Origin: CAYZJB01 sp964478735
GTDB taxonomy: Bacteria; CLD3; SB21
Length of the DNA: 33,150 nt
Reading direction: 5' to 3'
Assembly (NCBI GenBank): GCA_964478735.1
Contig: CAYZJB010000040.1
Location: forward strand, 1-33,150
The notes beneath the pieces were generated by a model. That model ran no database searches. It saw nothing but the letters and a program-made list of their open reading frames with translations, and was not told the DNA's origin. A program made the position numbers and the translations under genes. Shown here in pieces: positions 1 to 7,916 of the stretch (position 1 is the first letter of the stretch; each line of letters opens with the position of its first letter).

Positions 1-9
1 TTTCAGATG

Positions 10-147
10 GATAACACGCTATTTTGGCGTATTATCTGTCGACCAACCGCCTAACTTCATTATCCGCCTCGAAACTACGTAATCCTCTCCAAAATGCCAA
101 TAGACTGTGTCCGTGTTGATAATACGCTATATCGGTGTCTTATCTGT
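10..147. repeat. Imperfect direct repeat pair with palindromic core
   Basis: Two 30-bp copies lie at 10-39 and 118-147 and match at 25 of 30 positions (GATAAnACGCTAT...TTATCTGT). The first copy is itself nearly palindromic: GATAACACGC faces GCGTATTATC across a short spacer. Between and after the copies, TTATCC/TAATCC words recur (about 60, 80 and 160). No coding frame is convincing in 1-302. The function is unknown; a dispersed intergenic repeat or a protein-binding site are both possible. Confidence 0.5.
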
Positions 148-240
148 TAGTCGGCTGCATAATCCACAAATGGATCGAGCTAAAAAGTTTTCGATCATTC
201 GCTGAGTGTTAAAACGGGCCTTAAACTGCATTAAACTCCC

Positions 241-276
241 TTGCATGACTGACCCTTCCGTTCTATATTCGTCACA
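241..276 (+). promoter_or_regulatory. Predicted purQ promoter
   Basis: The -35 is TTGCAT (241-246), then a 17-nt spacer, then the -10 TATATT (264-269). The predicted start is A276, which gives a 27-nt A/T-rich leader before the ATG at 303 with no Shine-Dalgarno sequence. The geometry matches the other promoters in the window. Confidence 0.5.
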
Positions 277-302
277 CCGGATTTTTATTTAAAAAATTTT
301 CT

Positions 303-1007
303 ATGAAAACCGCAGTCATCGTATTTCCAGGATCCAATTGCGATCACGACGCGCATTATTCCGCCGGAGAAAGAACCGGCCATACCGCCGAATTCGTCTG
401 GCATAAAGATCGCCGCGATCTTTCCGACTACGACCTCGTGATCGTCCCGGGCGGATTTTCATACGGCGATTATCTCCGCTGTGGAGCCATTGCGCGATTC
501 GCACCGATCATGCAGGACGTTCTGGCGTTTGCCAGAACCGGCGGCTACGTCCTCGGCATCTGCAACGGCTTCCAGATCCTGACCGAGTGCGGTCTCCTCC
601 CGGGAGCCTTGTTGCGAAATCGCGGTTTGAAGTTTGTCTGCAAGGATACGTTCCTCCGCGTCGAAAACGCCGACACCGCGTTCACGTCCGGCTATGAAAA
701 AGGCGAAGTGATCATGTATCCGATCGCGCACGGCGACGGCAATTATTTTGCGGAGCCCGACACGCTCCGCCGGCTGGAAGACGAAGGACGCGTCCTGCTG
801 CGCTACTGCAGCGAAAACGGCTCGCTGGGCGACGAATTCAATCCCAACGGATCCGCGTTTCACATCGCCGGCATCGTGAACGAAACCGGCAACGTGGCGG
901 GCATGATGCCGCATCCCGACCGCTGCAGCGATCCGCTGCTCAACTCCGCCGACGGGCTGAAGCTGTTTCAATCGCTCGCCGCCCATTTCGAGACGGTCCC
1001 GGCGTAA
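303..1007 (+). CDS. purQ: Phosphoribosylformylglycinamidine synthase, glutaminase subunit PurQ
   Basis: This is the class I glutamine amidotransferase subunit of FGAM synthase in purine biosynthesis; it releases ammonia from glutamine for the small-type PurL. At 234 residues it has normal PurQ length. Visible are the N-terminal FPGSNCD motif, the PGGFSYGDYLR oxyanion region, the nucleophile C87 in GICNGFQ, and the triad histidine H204 in MMPHPDR. The third triad position is Asp (D206) where the family normally has Glu (HPER). No purS or purL is in the window. The GNAT gene starts 1 nt after its stop, so the two are probably cotranscribed. There is no Shine-Dalgarno sequence at the ATG. Confidence 0.96.
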   Translation: MKTAVIVFPGSNCDHDAHYSAGERTGHTAEFVWHKDRRDLSDYDLVIVPGGFSYGDYLRCGAIARFAPIMQDVLAFARTGGYVLGICNGFQILTECGLLPGALLRNRGLKFVCKDTFLRVENADTAFTSGYEKGEVIMYPIAHGDGNYFAEPDTLRRLEDEGRVLLRYCSENGSLGDEFNPNGSAFHIAGIVNETGNVAGMMPHPDRCSDPLLNSADGLKLFQSLAAHFETVPA

Positions 1008-1008
1008 T

Positions 1009-1467
1009 TTGTTGTCCACGCGAAAATACAGGTCCACTGATCGTTCCGACCTGATCGGTATCTTTAGATCCAATACCCCCGACTTCTTCGATCCATCCGA
1101 ACAAAAAGACTTCGAGCAGTTTCTCGACCTTCACGCCGATACTTATTTTATTGCCGAGATGGATGGACAAACCGTCGGTGGCGCCGGATACCTTCTGGAA
1201 AACAACCGGTGCGGACGAATCTCGTGGACGCTCTTCGATCCGGCCTTTCAACGAAAGGGCATCGGCCGCGAGGTCGTACAGAAGTGCATCGACGAACTTC
1301 GTAAAATCGATACGGTCAGCCTCATCACGGTCTGGACGTCCAACGCCGCGTTCCGTTTTTTCGAAAAATTTGGTTTCGATACGGTGGATTTTCAGGGCAA
1401 TTTCTGGGGACCCGGACTGGACCTCTATAAGATGGAAATGAAGATCAGCAGCCGTCCGGCGGGTTGA
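1009..1467 (+). CDS. GNAT family N-acetyltransferase
   Basis: A 152-residue single-domain GCN5-related acetyltransferase. The acetyl-CoA-binding motif A is seen as DPAFQRKGIGREVVQKCI (RKGIGRE fits Q/RxxGxG/A), preceded by a strand with VGGAGYLLE and followed by a C-terminal NAAFRFFEKFGF segment typical of the fold. The substrate cannot be told from sequence. The start is TTG at 1009, one base after the purQ stop, so translational coupling is likely; a second TTG directly follows. Its 3' end overlaps the convergent trmJ by 23 bp. Confidence 0.85.
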   Translation: MLSTRKYRSTDRSDLIGIFRSNTPDFFDPSEQKDFEQFLDLHADTYFIAEMDGQTVGGAGYLLENNRCGRISWTLFDPAFQRKGIGREVVQKCIDELRKIDTVSLITVWTSNAAFRFFEKFGFDTVDFQGNFWGPGLDLYKMEMKISSRPAG

Positions 1468-2209
1468 GGGATTTTTTCTTTTTGCCCTTCTGCTTCTCCA
1501 TAAAAAAATCGATTTCCTGAAACATTTTGTGCAGGATACGCACGTCGCGATCCTCGATGGGCGTCCGCCCGAGCAGTCGCTTGAGTCCGACGATGTAATC
1601 GTCGAGCGTCGTACGAGCCGGAAACTCGATGGTCTCGAGCAGGTGACGGATGCGGCCGTACAGAACGTCGAGATCTTCCCGTTTCGCCAGCCGCCACTCG
1701 AACGTCGGATTGCCGCTCACTTGCATCTGATACGCTTCATATAAATAGATCATAGCGGCCTGGGCGATATTGAGCGACGCGTAGTTCTCGTCCGCGGGAA
1801 TCGTCGACACGATGTCGCACTGATGCAATTCGTCCGTCGTCAATCCGTTGTCCTCCCGGCCGAAAACGATCGCGATCCTCGACGCTCGGTCGATCCGGGA
1901 AATACGTTCCGCGACGTCTTTCGGGAGATACGTCGGAAAATGCGTGTCCCGGACGCGGGTCGTCGTACCGATGCTGAAATGTACGTCGCGAAGCGCGTCA
2001 CGCAACGACGTCACGACCGTCGCCCTTTCCAAAATATTTTTGCCGCGTACCGCAAACATTTTTGCCTCGTCGGCCAGATGATCGCACGGATTGACCAGCG
2101 CCAGGTCCGACGCGTGAAAATTTTTCATCGCCCGGCAGACGGCACCGATGTTGCCCGGATTTTTCGGTTCGACGAGGACGACGCGAAGGTGATCGAGGGA
2201 CGGGGTCAT
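1445..2209 (-). CDS. trmJ: tRNA (cytidine/uridine-2'-O-)-methyltransferase, TrmJ-like
   Basis: A SPOUT-family 2'-O-methyltransferase that uses SAM to modify a tRNA anticodon-loop nucleotide (position 32 in characterised TrmJ). Motif 1 is seen in VEPKNPGNIGAVCRAMKNF near the N-terminus, motif 2 in VFGREDNGLT, and motif 3 in IPADENYASLNIAQAAMIYLYE, the knot region that binds SAM. The 254 residues match TrmJ and include its C-terminal extension, which here ends in a lysine-rich tail (KQKGKKKKS). The ATG overlaps the stop of the PAS gene by 4 bp (ATGA), so it is the last gene of the peptidase-PAS-trmJ operon. The TrmJ call rests on length and motif 3; another TrmH-superfamily member is less likely. 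Confidence 0.88.
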   Translation of the reverse strand: MTPSLDHLRVVLVEPKNPGNIGAVCRAMKNFHASDLALVNPCDHLADEAKMFAVRGKNILERATVVTSLRDALRDVHFSIGTTTRVRDTHFPTYLPKDVAERISRIDRASRIAIVFGREDNGLTTDELHQCDIVSTIPADENYASLNIAQAAMIYLYEAYQMQVSGNPTFEWRLAKREDLDVLYGRIRHLLETIEFPARTTLDDYIVGLKRLLGRTPIEDRDVRILHKMFQEIDFFMEKQKGKKKKSLNPPDGC

Positions 2210-2931
2210 TTTGAAAATTCGTCGTCGATGCGCTTGAGTTTGTCGGTCAGCCTCGCTTCGATGTCGACGAGTTTCGACGGCGCGCCGGACATTTCGACCG
2301 TCGTCACGTCGGCATCGCGAACGCGGACGTCGTCGATCAGGTCGTGCAGGCTTTCGATCACGGCCGTGATGCGGCGCGTTTCCCGGATACAGGTTTGCGA
2401 AAGTTCGCGGTACGACTCGACGCGGTCCATTTCACTGGAGAGTTCCGCTTTGGCCGAGATGACGGCGGCGGCGTTTCGAATGTAATGCGACAGCGTGGTC
2501 AACGCCTCAACCATGGCCTCCAGGTGCGCGGCGCGCTTTTCCTTCTGGATCAACGTGAGCAGAAGTTTGTTCTGATCGGTAATGTCTTTGGCGATCACCG
2601 AGACGGCAACGACTTCGGCGGTAATGTCCCGAACCGGGGAGGCCGTCACGTACGCCGTCACACTGGCTCCGTTCTTTCCGGTCAGTTCAAGTTCCAGGTT
2701 TTTCAGCGTGCCGCCGTCCATGACTTCGATGACCATGGAACGCATGAGCCTTTTCTGATCGTGAGGGGACAGCATATCGACCGGTTTCCCGACGATTTCC
2801 TCCGGCGTGTATCCGAGTAATTCCTGCGCGCCGAGGTTCCACGACAAAATGCACTGCGACTTGCCGACGGTAAAAATGGCGTCGCCCGCATATTGAATCA
2901 GGTTCTGGATGTAAGCCGTCAGTTCATCCAT
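2206..2931 (-). CDS. PAS domain protein with HisKA-like helix pair, no ATPase domain
   Basis: A 241-residue cytoplasmic protein. Residues 1-125 form a PAS domain (AGDAIFTVGKSQCILSWN, then LLGYTPEEIVGKP, and VIAKDITDQNK at the end). A helical segment follows whose LSHYIRNAAAVI resembles the HisKA H-box (LSHEIRNPL), with the candidate phosphoacceptor at H149. The protein ends about 90 residues later without any HATPase_c motif (N, G1 or G2 boxes). It could be phosphorylated in trans or be a dimeric sensor; function is unknown. The start at 2931 is chosen because GGAG lies 9 nt upstream; an in-frame start at 3084 would overlap the peptidase by 137 bp. It sits 16 nt after the peptidase stop and overlaps trmJ by 4 bp. 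Confidence 0.75.
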   Translation of the reverse strand: MDELTAYIQNLIQYAGDAIFTVGKSQCILSWNLGAQELLGYTPEEIVGKPVDMLSPHDQKRLMRSMVIEVMDGGTLKNLELELTGKNGASVTAYVTASPVRDITAEVVAVSVIAKDITDQNKLLLTLIQKEKRAAHLEAMVEALTTLSHYIRNAAAVISAKAELSSEMDRVESYRELSQTCIRETRRITAVIESLHDLIDDVRVRDADVTTVEMSGAPSKLVDIEARLTDKLKRIDDEFSK

Positions 2932-2947
2932 CGGTAATGACTCCACG

Positions 2948-5359
2948 TTAATCCATGCCGCACGCACCGATCGGCGCTCCGGGCGGCGGGTCCGACGGCG
3001 CATGAGACAGGACAAAATCCTTCGGATGCGACGCGAGCCGATCGATTTTGCGAATGGCGTGATCGTAATGATATTTCCACGCACCCTCCGTTTTTTGCGA
3101 TGCCAGCCAGCGTTTCAGCTCGTCCAGCCGGTTCCATGCGATCGCCTGGACCGCGCCTCCAGCGTCTGGATGGACGGCGAGCGACATCAGATGATAGAGC
3201 GCCACATCGTTGATCGTACGTTGAACTTCGGCGTGGAATTCGTCTCGGGGCCGGATTTTCCACGTCCGCGAAACGATACTGTCGATGACATTCCCAAGAT
3301 CGGGCAGGGTTCCGTCTCGCCGTTTGTGATCGATCAGGCGCGCGGCCCGTTGCGGATGCAGGAGCAGACCGATCGAATGGTCGGCGGCGCTCTCCGCCGC
3401 ACTCAGGGCATCCATCGTGACGCCCGTTCGCCGTGGAAAGAGTTCGCGATGCAGATCGTATCCGTCCGCACGCGGCGGGATCAGTTTGAGAATCCGTTCG
3501 GACAGCGCGAGCGTCTGCGCATCGATCGTTTGCAAAACTGCGCTCAGGGCACGCCACTGGTCACGCGCGGGGACAAATGCCGGCGCCGGCCGGCCGTCAC
3601 CACGAAGCGTGTACGCATAGGTCAACCCGCCCACCATCTTGGCGGCCGCTTCCGCCTGGTACCGGTGCAGGAAATAAATCGGTACGAGGACTTCTTCGAC
3701 CGTACTCATGGGATCTCCGGCGCGAATGACATTCTCTGAAAACTGTTCCAGCGCCGCTCGTCGAATGTTCAATAGCCGGATCAATTCTTCGGCGGCATCG
3801 GTCCCATTGTCCCACAGATGGGCCATCGGATGCGCCGTGCCGGAGGGCCGTGCGTCGGTATCGGTCAGATACATCAATCCGCGCGCCATGCTTTTTTGAA
3901 TGATGTCGTGCAACCCCGCGCGTTCGGATTCCGCGTCATTGAACGGCGAGTAGGCATACGCGACGGTCACTTTGTCCCATTCCCCGACGCCGGTCGCGTA
4001 CGCGTCATCGAGGTTCAACTTCCCGTCTTTGATCGTGATCAGCGGGTGCGGATAATCCATGACACTGGCCCGATTGGACGGACTGGCGGCGAAATTATGA
4101 TTGAATCCGAGCGTATGGCCGACCTCGTGAGCGGACAATTGTCGCAGCCGCGCAAGCGCCATCGCTTCCATCGTTTTTGGAATTTCCTTTCCTTGCTCGA
4201 ACGGCGCAAGCAGTCCCGTCGCGATCAGATAATCCTGTCGTACGCGCAACGATCCCAGCGAGACGTGACCTTTGATGATTTCTCCCGTGCGTGGATCGAT
4301 GACCGCGTTGCCGTACGACCATCCGCGCGTGGATCGGTGGACCCATTGAATGACGTTGTAGCGAACGTCCATCGGGTCGGCATCATCGGGCAAAAGCTCG
4401 ACACGAAACGCGTTTTTGAATCCGATCGCTTCGAACGCGTCCGCCCACCATCGTGCACCGTCGAGGAGCGCCGAGCGGACCGGTTCCGGCGTACCCGCGT
4501 CGACATAGTACACGATCGGTTTGACCGGTTCACTGACCGCGGCCGACGGATCTTTTTTATCCAACCGGTGCCGCAGGATAAATCGCTTCGTCAAGGATTC
4601 TGAAATCGGCGTGGCATAATCGTTGTACTCCATCCACAGCATGCCGACGCGCGGATCGTGGCGACGGGGACGGTAGCCGGGATCGGGCAGTTGGACGAAC
4701 GAATGGTGCTGGTGGACCGTCACCGCATCGGACGTCGGAGTCACGGAGCGTAGCCATGCCCCCGCCGGTCCGCCGGTGTACGTCAGAATGGCGTCGAACT
4801 CCGTGTTGCGCGGGAAATTTTTTGTCCGCTCCAGATACACGGCGCTCCGGGAAGCGTCGATCTGATAATTGCCCTGTTGGGTTTGTTTCAGTCTTCCAAT
4901 CACGTCGTGCGCGTCACGCAGCAGAAAACCCGTTGCATCGACGAGTACTCTGCTCCCTTCTTGTGCTTCGACGGAGAATCCCCATAAGACGGATTTTGCA
5001 AACGACTCTTCGACGGCCCGCTGTTCGCGAACGTCTTCGCTCACCGCACGGTAATTCGGATTCGGCTGGACGAGAAGAATTTTTGGTCCGATGCGGACGA
5101 ATTTGACGATGCGATTGTTGTCGATCTGTCCGCGGTCGAGACCGATGTCGTTGGAGCCCAGACCGTGGGACAGGCCGTTGATATAGATGAACTCTTGATC
5201 GAACCGGTCGATTTCCAACCAGATTTTTCCCTGGGCGTCGTCCCAGTAGAACGCGAAAAAGCCCGGAAATTTTTTCATGCCCGCCGTTTTTGACGCGATC
5301 GTCGTTTGTGACCAGACGGGCCACGACGTCAGCATGATCATCAACATCCACTGCCGCAC
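2948..5359 (-). CDS. Secreted zinc-dependent metallopeptidase (DUF5117/DUF5118 type)
   Basis: An 803-residue exported protein with a short hydrophobic signal peptide (about residues 1-18, ending near WSQT). The extended zinc motif HEVGHTLGFNH gives ligands H411, H415 and H421 with catalytic E412. A metzincin-like Met-turn follows at M434 (SVMDYP). The long N-terminal region matches the general layout of DUF5117/DUF5118 proteins that precede this catalytic domain in Bacteroidota and relatives; physiological substrates are not established. No C-terminal sorting domain is visible. The start is GTG, with AAAGGA 6 nt upstream. It is the first gene of an operon with the PAS protein and trmJ; why these are grouped is unclear. 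Confidence 0.88.
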   Translation of the reverse strand: MRQWMLMIMLTSWPVWSQTTIASKTAGMKKFPGFFAFYWDDAQGKIWLEIDRFDQEFIYINGLSHGLGSNDIGLDRGQIDNNRIVKFVRIGPKILLVQPNPNYRAVSEDVREQRAVEESFAKSVLWGFSVEAQEGSRVLVDATGFLLRDAHDVIGRLKQTQQGNYQIDASRSAVYLERTKNFPRNTEFDAILTYTGGPAGAWLRSVTPTSDAVTVHQHHSFVQLPDPGYRPRRHDPRVGMLWMEYNDYATPISESLTKRFILRHRLDKKDPSAAVSEPVKPIVYYVDAGTPEPVRSALLDGARWWADAFEAIGFKNAFRVELLPDDADPMDVRYNVIQWVHRSTRGWSYGNAVIDPRTGEIIKGHVSLGSLRVRQDYLIATGLLAPFEQGKEIPKTMEAMALARLRQLSAHEVGHTLGFNHNFAASPSNRASVMDYPHPLITIKDGKLNLDDAYATGVGEWDKVTVAYAYSPFNDAESERAGLHDIIQKSMARGLMYLTDTDARPSGTAHPMAHLWDNGTDAAEELIRLLNIRRAALEQFSENVIRAGDPMSTVEEVLVPIYFLHRYQAEAAAKMVGGLTYAYTLRGDGRPAPAFVPARDQWRALSAVLQTIDAQTLALSERILKLIPPRADGYDLHRELFPRRTGVTMDALSAAESAADHSIGLLLHPQRAARLIDHKRRDGTLPDLGNVIDSIVSRTWKIRPRDEFHAEVQRTINDVALYHLMSLAVHPDAGGAVQAIAWNRLDELKRWLASQKTEGAWKYHYDHAIRKIDRLASHPKDFVLSHAPSDPPPGAPIGACGMD

Positions 5360-5403
5360 GATGTTTCCTTTCGATTTCAGTCCGCTAATCAGAATCGGGA
5401 GTG

Positions 5404-5438
5404 ACCGGCTAAGATACTAAATCGGGCAGATTATCCAA
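5404..5438 (-). promoter_or_regulatory. Predicted promoter of the metallopeptidase operon
   Basis: On the minus strand TTGGAT (5438-5433), a 16-nt spacer and TATCTT (5416-5411) form a sigma70-like promoter. The predicted start near 5404 gives a ~45-nt leader that carries the Shine-Dalgarno sequence of the GTG start. Confidence 0.45.
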
Positions 5439-5441
5439 TAT

Positions 5442-5488
5442 AGAAAAGAAACAGGGAACCCCCGAAAGTTTCGCCAATCCCGTCCCTG
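5442..5488 (-). terminator. Possible terminator of the CDF-pgeF operon
   Basis: Reading the minus strand, CAGGGA (5488-5483) pairs with TCCCTG (5457-5452) and is followed by a T-rich tail TTTCTTTTC. The ~25-nt loop contains the small palindrome CGAAACTTTCG. It lies 66 nt past the pgeF stop. The stem is short and the loop long, so the call is tentative. Confidence 0.35.
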
Positions 5489-5553
5489 CTCTCCCTTTAC
5501 GCACATGGACGCTGGAGGGCGCTTGATTCCGGTCTTGTTGACAGGTAAAAATA

Positions 5554-6366
5554 TCATGTTGCTGCGGCATGGATGTTGGCGTGGTTCTTCAGATGCGATC
5601 TAATCGGATCACTCCTCCTTCCGATCACCGCAAGCATGCGGCCGGTCCGACCTCCCGAGGTTCGATGAGAAAAATAGCGGGTAGAATGGGACGCCGTACA
5701 CTCGCCGGCAATCGCGATTCGTTTTACACCCGCGGATTCGAGTTGCGCCCGGTTGGCCGACCATAAATCGAGATAGAATGTTCTTCCGACACGTCTCACA
5801 AACGCCCGATCGAATTGCGCCGCCACGTCGTCGCCGACTTCATATTTTTCCGGACCGATCGACGGCCCAATCGCCGCGACAAGGCTTCCCGGGCGCACAG
5901 ACAGCGTTCGGCACATTTCGTTCACCGTTGCCTTCGCCACGCTGGCCGCTGTTCCGCGCCATCCGGCATGGATCGCCGCACAGGCTCCGGTTTCCGGATC
6001 GAAAAGCAGGATCGGAACGCAGTCGGCCACCGACACACTGACGAAAATTCCGCGCTGATCGGTAAAAACCGCGTCGGCGTCACCGCAGGTACCGCCGGAC
6101 CGCACGTAGCGAATTTCCTTGCCGTGAACCTGATGCGGGCGTACGACGTGGTCTTCGGAAATTCCGAGCGCGTCGAAAAATCGTTGCCTGTTTTGCATTA
6201 CGTGATTCGGATCGTCGGCCGTCGACACACCGAGGTTCAAACCGTCGTACGGGGGACGGCTGACCCCGCCGAGTCGAGTCGTCACAACGGCCACCACGTC
6301 CGGCCATTCATCAAAAATGGGAAAGCGCCCGAACGTAAGCTGCCCGCGCTGTTCGAATTCGATCAC
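5554..6366 (-). CDS. pgeF: PgeF/YfiH-type laccase-domain protein (peptidoglycan editing factor / purine nucleoside phosphorylase family)
   Basis: A 270-residue member of the YfiH/LACC1 family. Members have been linked to peptidoglycan quality control (PgeF) and to adenosine and purine nucleoside phosphorolysis. The three metal ligands are visible at family spacing: H81 (HQVHG), C116 (ADCVPILLFD) and H133 (AIHAGWRGT). Also present are IGPSIGPEKYEVG and the C-terminal SHSTRYFSHRTSGGRTGR. The GTG start overlaps the stop of the CDF gene (GTGA), so the two are translationally coupled. The family is certain; the reaction in this organism is not. Confidence 0.93.
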   Translation of the reverse strand: MIEFEQRGQLTFGRFPIFDEWPDVVAVVTTRLGGVSRPPYDGLNLGVSTADDPNHVMQNRQRFFDALGISEDHVVRPHQVHGKEIRYVRSGGTCGDADAVFTDQRGIFVSVSVADCVPILLFDPETGACAAIHAGWRGTAASVAKATVNEMCRTLSVRPGSLVAAIGPSIGPEKYEVGDDVAAQFDRAFVRRVGRTFYLDLWSANRAQLESAGVKRIAIAGECTASHSTRYFSHRTSGGRTGRMLAVIGRRSDPIRSHLKNHANIHAAAT

Positions 6367-7745
6367 GAAGGAATTTCCGGATGGATGACGACGCTGCGCA
6401 CCTCGGGAACGGATTCGTAAATCCGGTTTTCCAGCGACGTCGTGATCGTGTGAACTTCATCCAACGATAAGTGCGGAGCAATGACACAATTCATCAAAAC
6501 TTTTTTTGCGTCGCCGATCTTCAGCACGACAAAGTCGGTACAACTCTGGACATCGGCTTCGAGCTGCGCCGCCGCGCGGACCGCCACGATGAGTTCCTCC
6601 GACCGGTCGGTAATGTCCACGGCTTCCAGCACCCGGTCACGGGCATCTTCGATGTGCGTTTTAACGTCGAGAATTTCGGGAATCTTTTCCATGAGCCGGG
6701 CCTCGATCCGCGACGATACCGCGTGGGCCTCGGCGAACGTCGGATACGGATCGCATTCGAGATGGAAATCCACGACGTACCCGTTCCTGATCTTCTGCGC
6801 CCTCACATTATGACAGGCGAGGCCTTCTTGTATGACGATCATGCGGATTTTGTCGATGATACTCTCGTCCTCGGTTTCCTCGGGCTCCATATGAATGACG
6901 ATGTCGGCGTTGGGGACGAGACGAGCGATACGGTCTTCGATTTCGTCCGCGACGTGATGCGCTTTGTCGAAGGGATACGTGCGTTTGATGCGCACCGCGG
7001 TGTCGATGAAGACTTTCGAGCCCGACTGCCGTACACGCAGGTGTCCGTGACTGTGTACGCCTTCATGCGCGGCCAGTACCGACTCGGCTTTCAGGGCGAT
7101 GTCCCGCGGCGCAACGTCGGTCAGACTGTCGATCGTCCGCTTGAGCAAACGGCTGCTGATAAAAAGCACGAACGCCGCGACACCGATCGCCGCCAGGGAA
7201 TCGCCCTGGGGAAATCCCCATGACGTTCCGATCAATCCAATGATGACGACCATCGAACTCCAGATGTCCGTGGAAAAATGGAGCGCGTCGGCTTCCAACG
7301 CCTGACTGCGGTACTTTCGCGCCACACGCGTCAGCGCGCGTGATCGCGTAAAATCAACCGCGACCGATACGATCAGGACCGTGTAACTCCAGGCATTCAC
7401 CTGCACGGTTGCCGAAGGGTTGTACAACCGATCGATCGCCGCTTTGATGATAAAAAAACACGTGACGATGAGGATGCCCGTTTGCATGAATGCCGCAACG
7501 TTTTCGATTTTGCCGTGACCGTACGAGTGTTCCTCGTCGGGAGGTTTATCGGAGATGCGGACGGCGATATACGTCAATAAAGCCGCGCCCAGGTCCAGCG
7601 CGCTGTGGGCCGCTTCGGACAAAATGCCGAGACTATCTGTCGACAATCCGACGATCAGTTTGGTCGCCGTGAGAAAAATCGCCGCCACGACGCTGACCAT
7701 CGCGACTCGTGTTTTCTCGATCTGCATTTGATGGGAATATGTCAT
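6363..7745 (-). CDS. Cation diffusion facilitator (CDF) metal transporter with three C-terminal dimerisation repeats
   Basis: An inner-membrane divalent-cation/proton antiporter, probably for Zn, Fe, Mn or similar export. Residues ~10-205 hold six predicted membrane helices with the transport site as HxxxD in TM2 (H47/D51) and HxxxD in TM5 (H156/D160), plus EEHSYGHGKIE after TM2. The cytoplasmic part is about twice usual length and holds three tandem ZT_dimer-like modules at ~226-287, ~303-366 and ~393-457. Each ends in a similar 'P-(n)-V-x-I-H' strand (ARLVPNADIVIH, EKIPEILDVKTHI, ESVPEVRSVVIH). The start at 7745 (460 aa) is preferred to the in-frame codon at 7793 because a TTGACA-N17-TACTTT promoter puts the transcript start at this ATG. 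Confidence 0.9.
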   Translation of the reverse strand: MTYSHQMQIEKTRVAMVSVVAAIFLTATKLIVGLSTDSLGILSEAAHSALDLGAALLTYIAVRISDKPPDEEHSYGHGKIENVAAFMQTGILIVTCFFIIKAAIDRLYNPSATVQVNAWSYTVLIVSVAVDFTRSRALTRVARKYRSQALEADALHFSTDIWSSMVVIIGLIGTSWGFPQGDSLAAIGVAAFVLFISSRLLKRTIDSLTDVAPRDIALKAESVLAAHEGVHSHGHLRVRQSGSKVFIDTAVRIKRTYPFDKAHHVADEIEDRIARLVPNADIVIHMEPEETEDESIIDKIRMIVIQEGLACHNVRAQKIRNGYVVDFHLECDPYPTFAEAHAVSSRIEARLMEKIPEILDVKTHIEDARDRVLEAVDITDRSEELIVAVRAAAQLEADVQSCTDFVVLKIGDAKKVLMNCVIAPHLSLDEVHTITTSLENRIYESVPEVRSVVIHPEIPS

Positions 7746-7780
7746 GAGGACAAAGTAGGGATTGACGGTTGTTTTGTCAA
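7745..7780 (-). promoter_or_regulatory. Predicted leaderless promoter of the CDF-pgeF operon
   Basis: On the minus strand a consensus -35 TTGACA (7780-7775), exactly 17 nt of spacer, -10 TACTTT (7757-7752) and a 6-nt discriminator lead to the A of ATG at 7745. The predicted +1 is therefore the start codon itself. Confidence 0.6.
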
Positions 7781-7916
7781 TTTGTGAATCCACATCAAAT
7801 ATTTTCTACGGGCAACGATCATCCGTAATTCTCCTGAATTTTGCAATGTGTGCTCGGCGTCACACGTCAATCTTGCTATCACCGTATGATTACATCCAAC
7901 CAACGTGGAGGTTATT

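Noticed and set aside
49..152. Integron attC-like ends (GCCTAAC ... GTTAGTC)
   Set aside because: GTTAGTC does not fit GTTRRRY, the two ends are not complementary, and no inner palindromic sites or integrase are seen.
5569..6420. Several plus-strand frames of 65-201 codons opposite pgeF
   Set aside because: They are arginine- and proline-rich reverse-strand shadows with no recognisable domain, and the minus-strand pgeF motifs are complete.
7839..7900. TTTTG and TATGAT as a promoter for the propeller lipoprotein
   Set aside because: TATGAT (7885-7890) is a fair -10 but no TTG lies 17 nt upstream, and the TTTTG at 7839 has no matching -10 at proper spacing, so no promoter was called.
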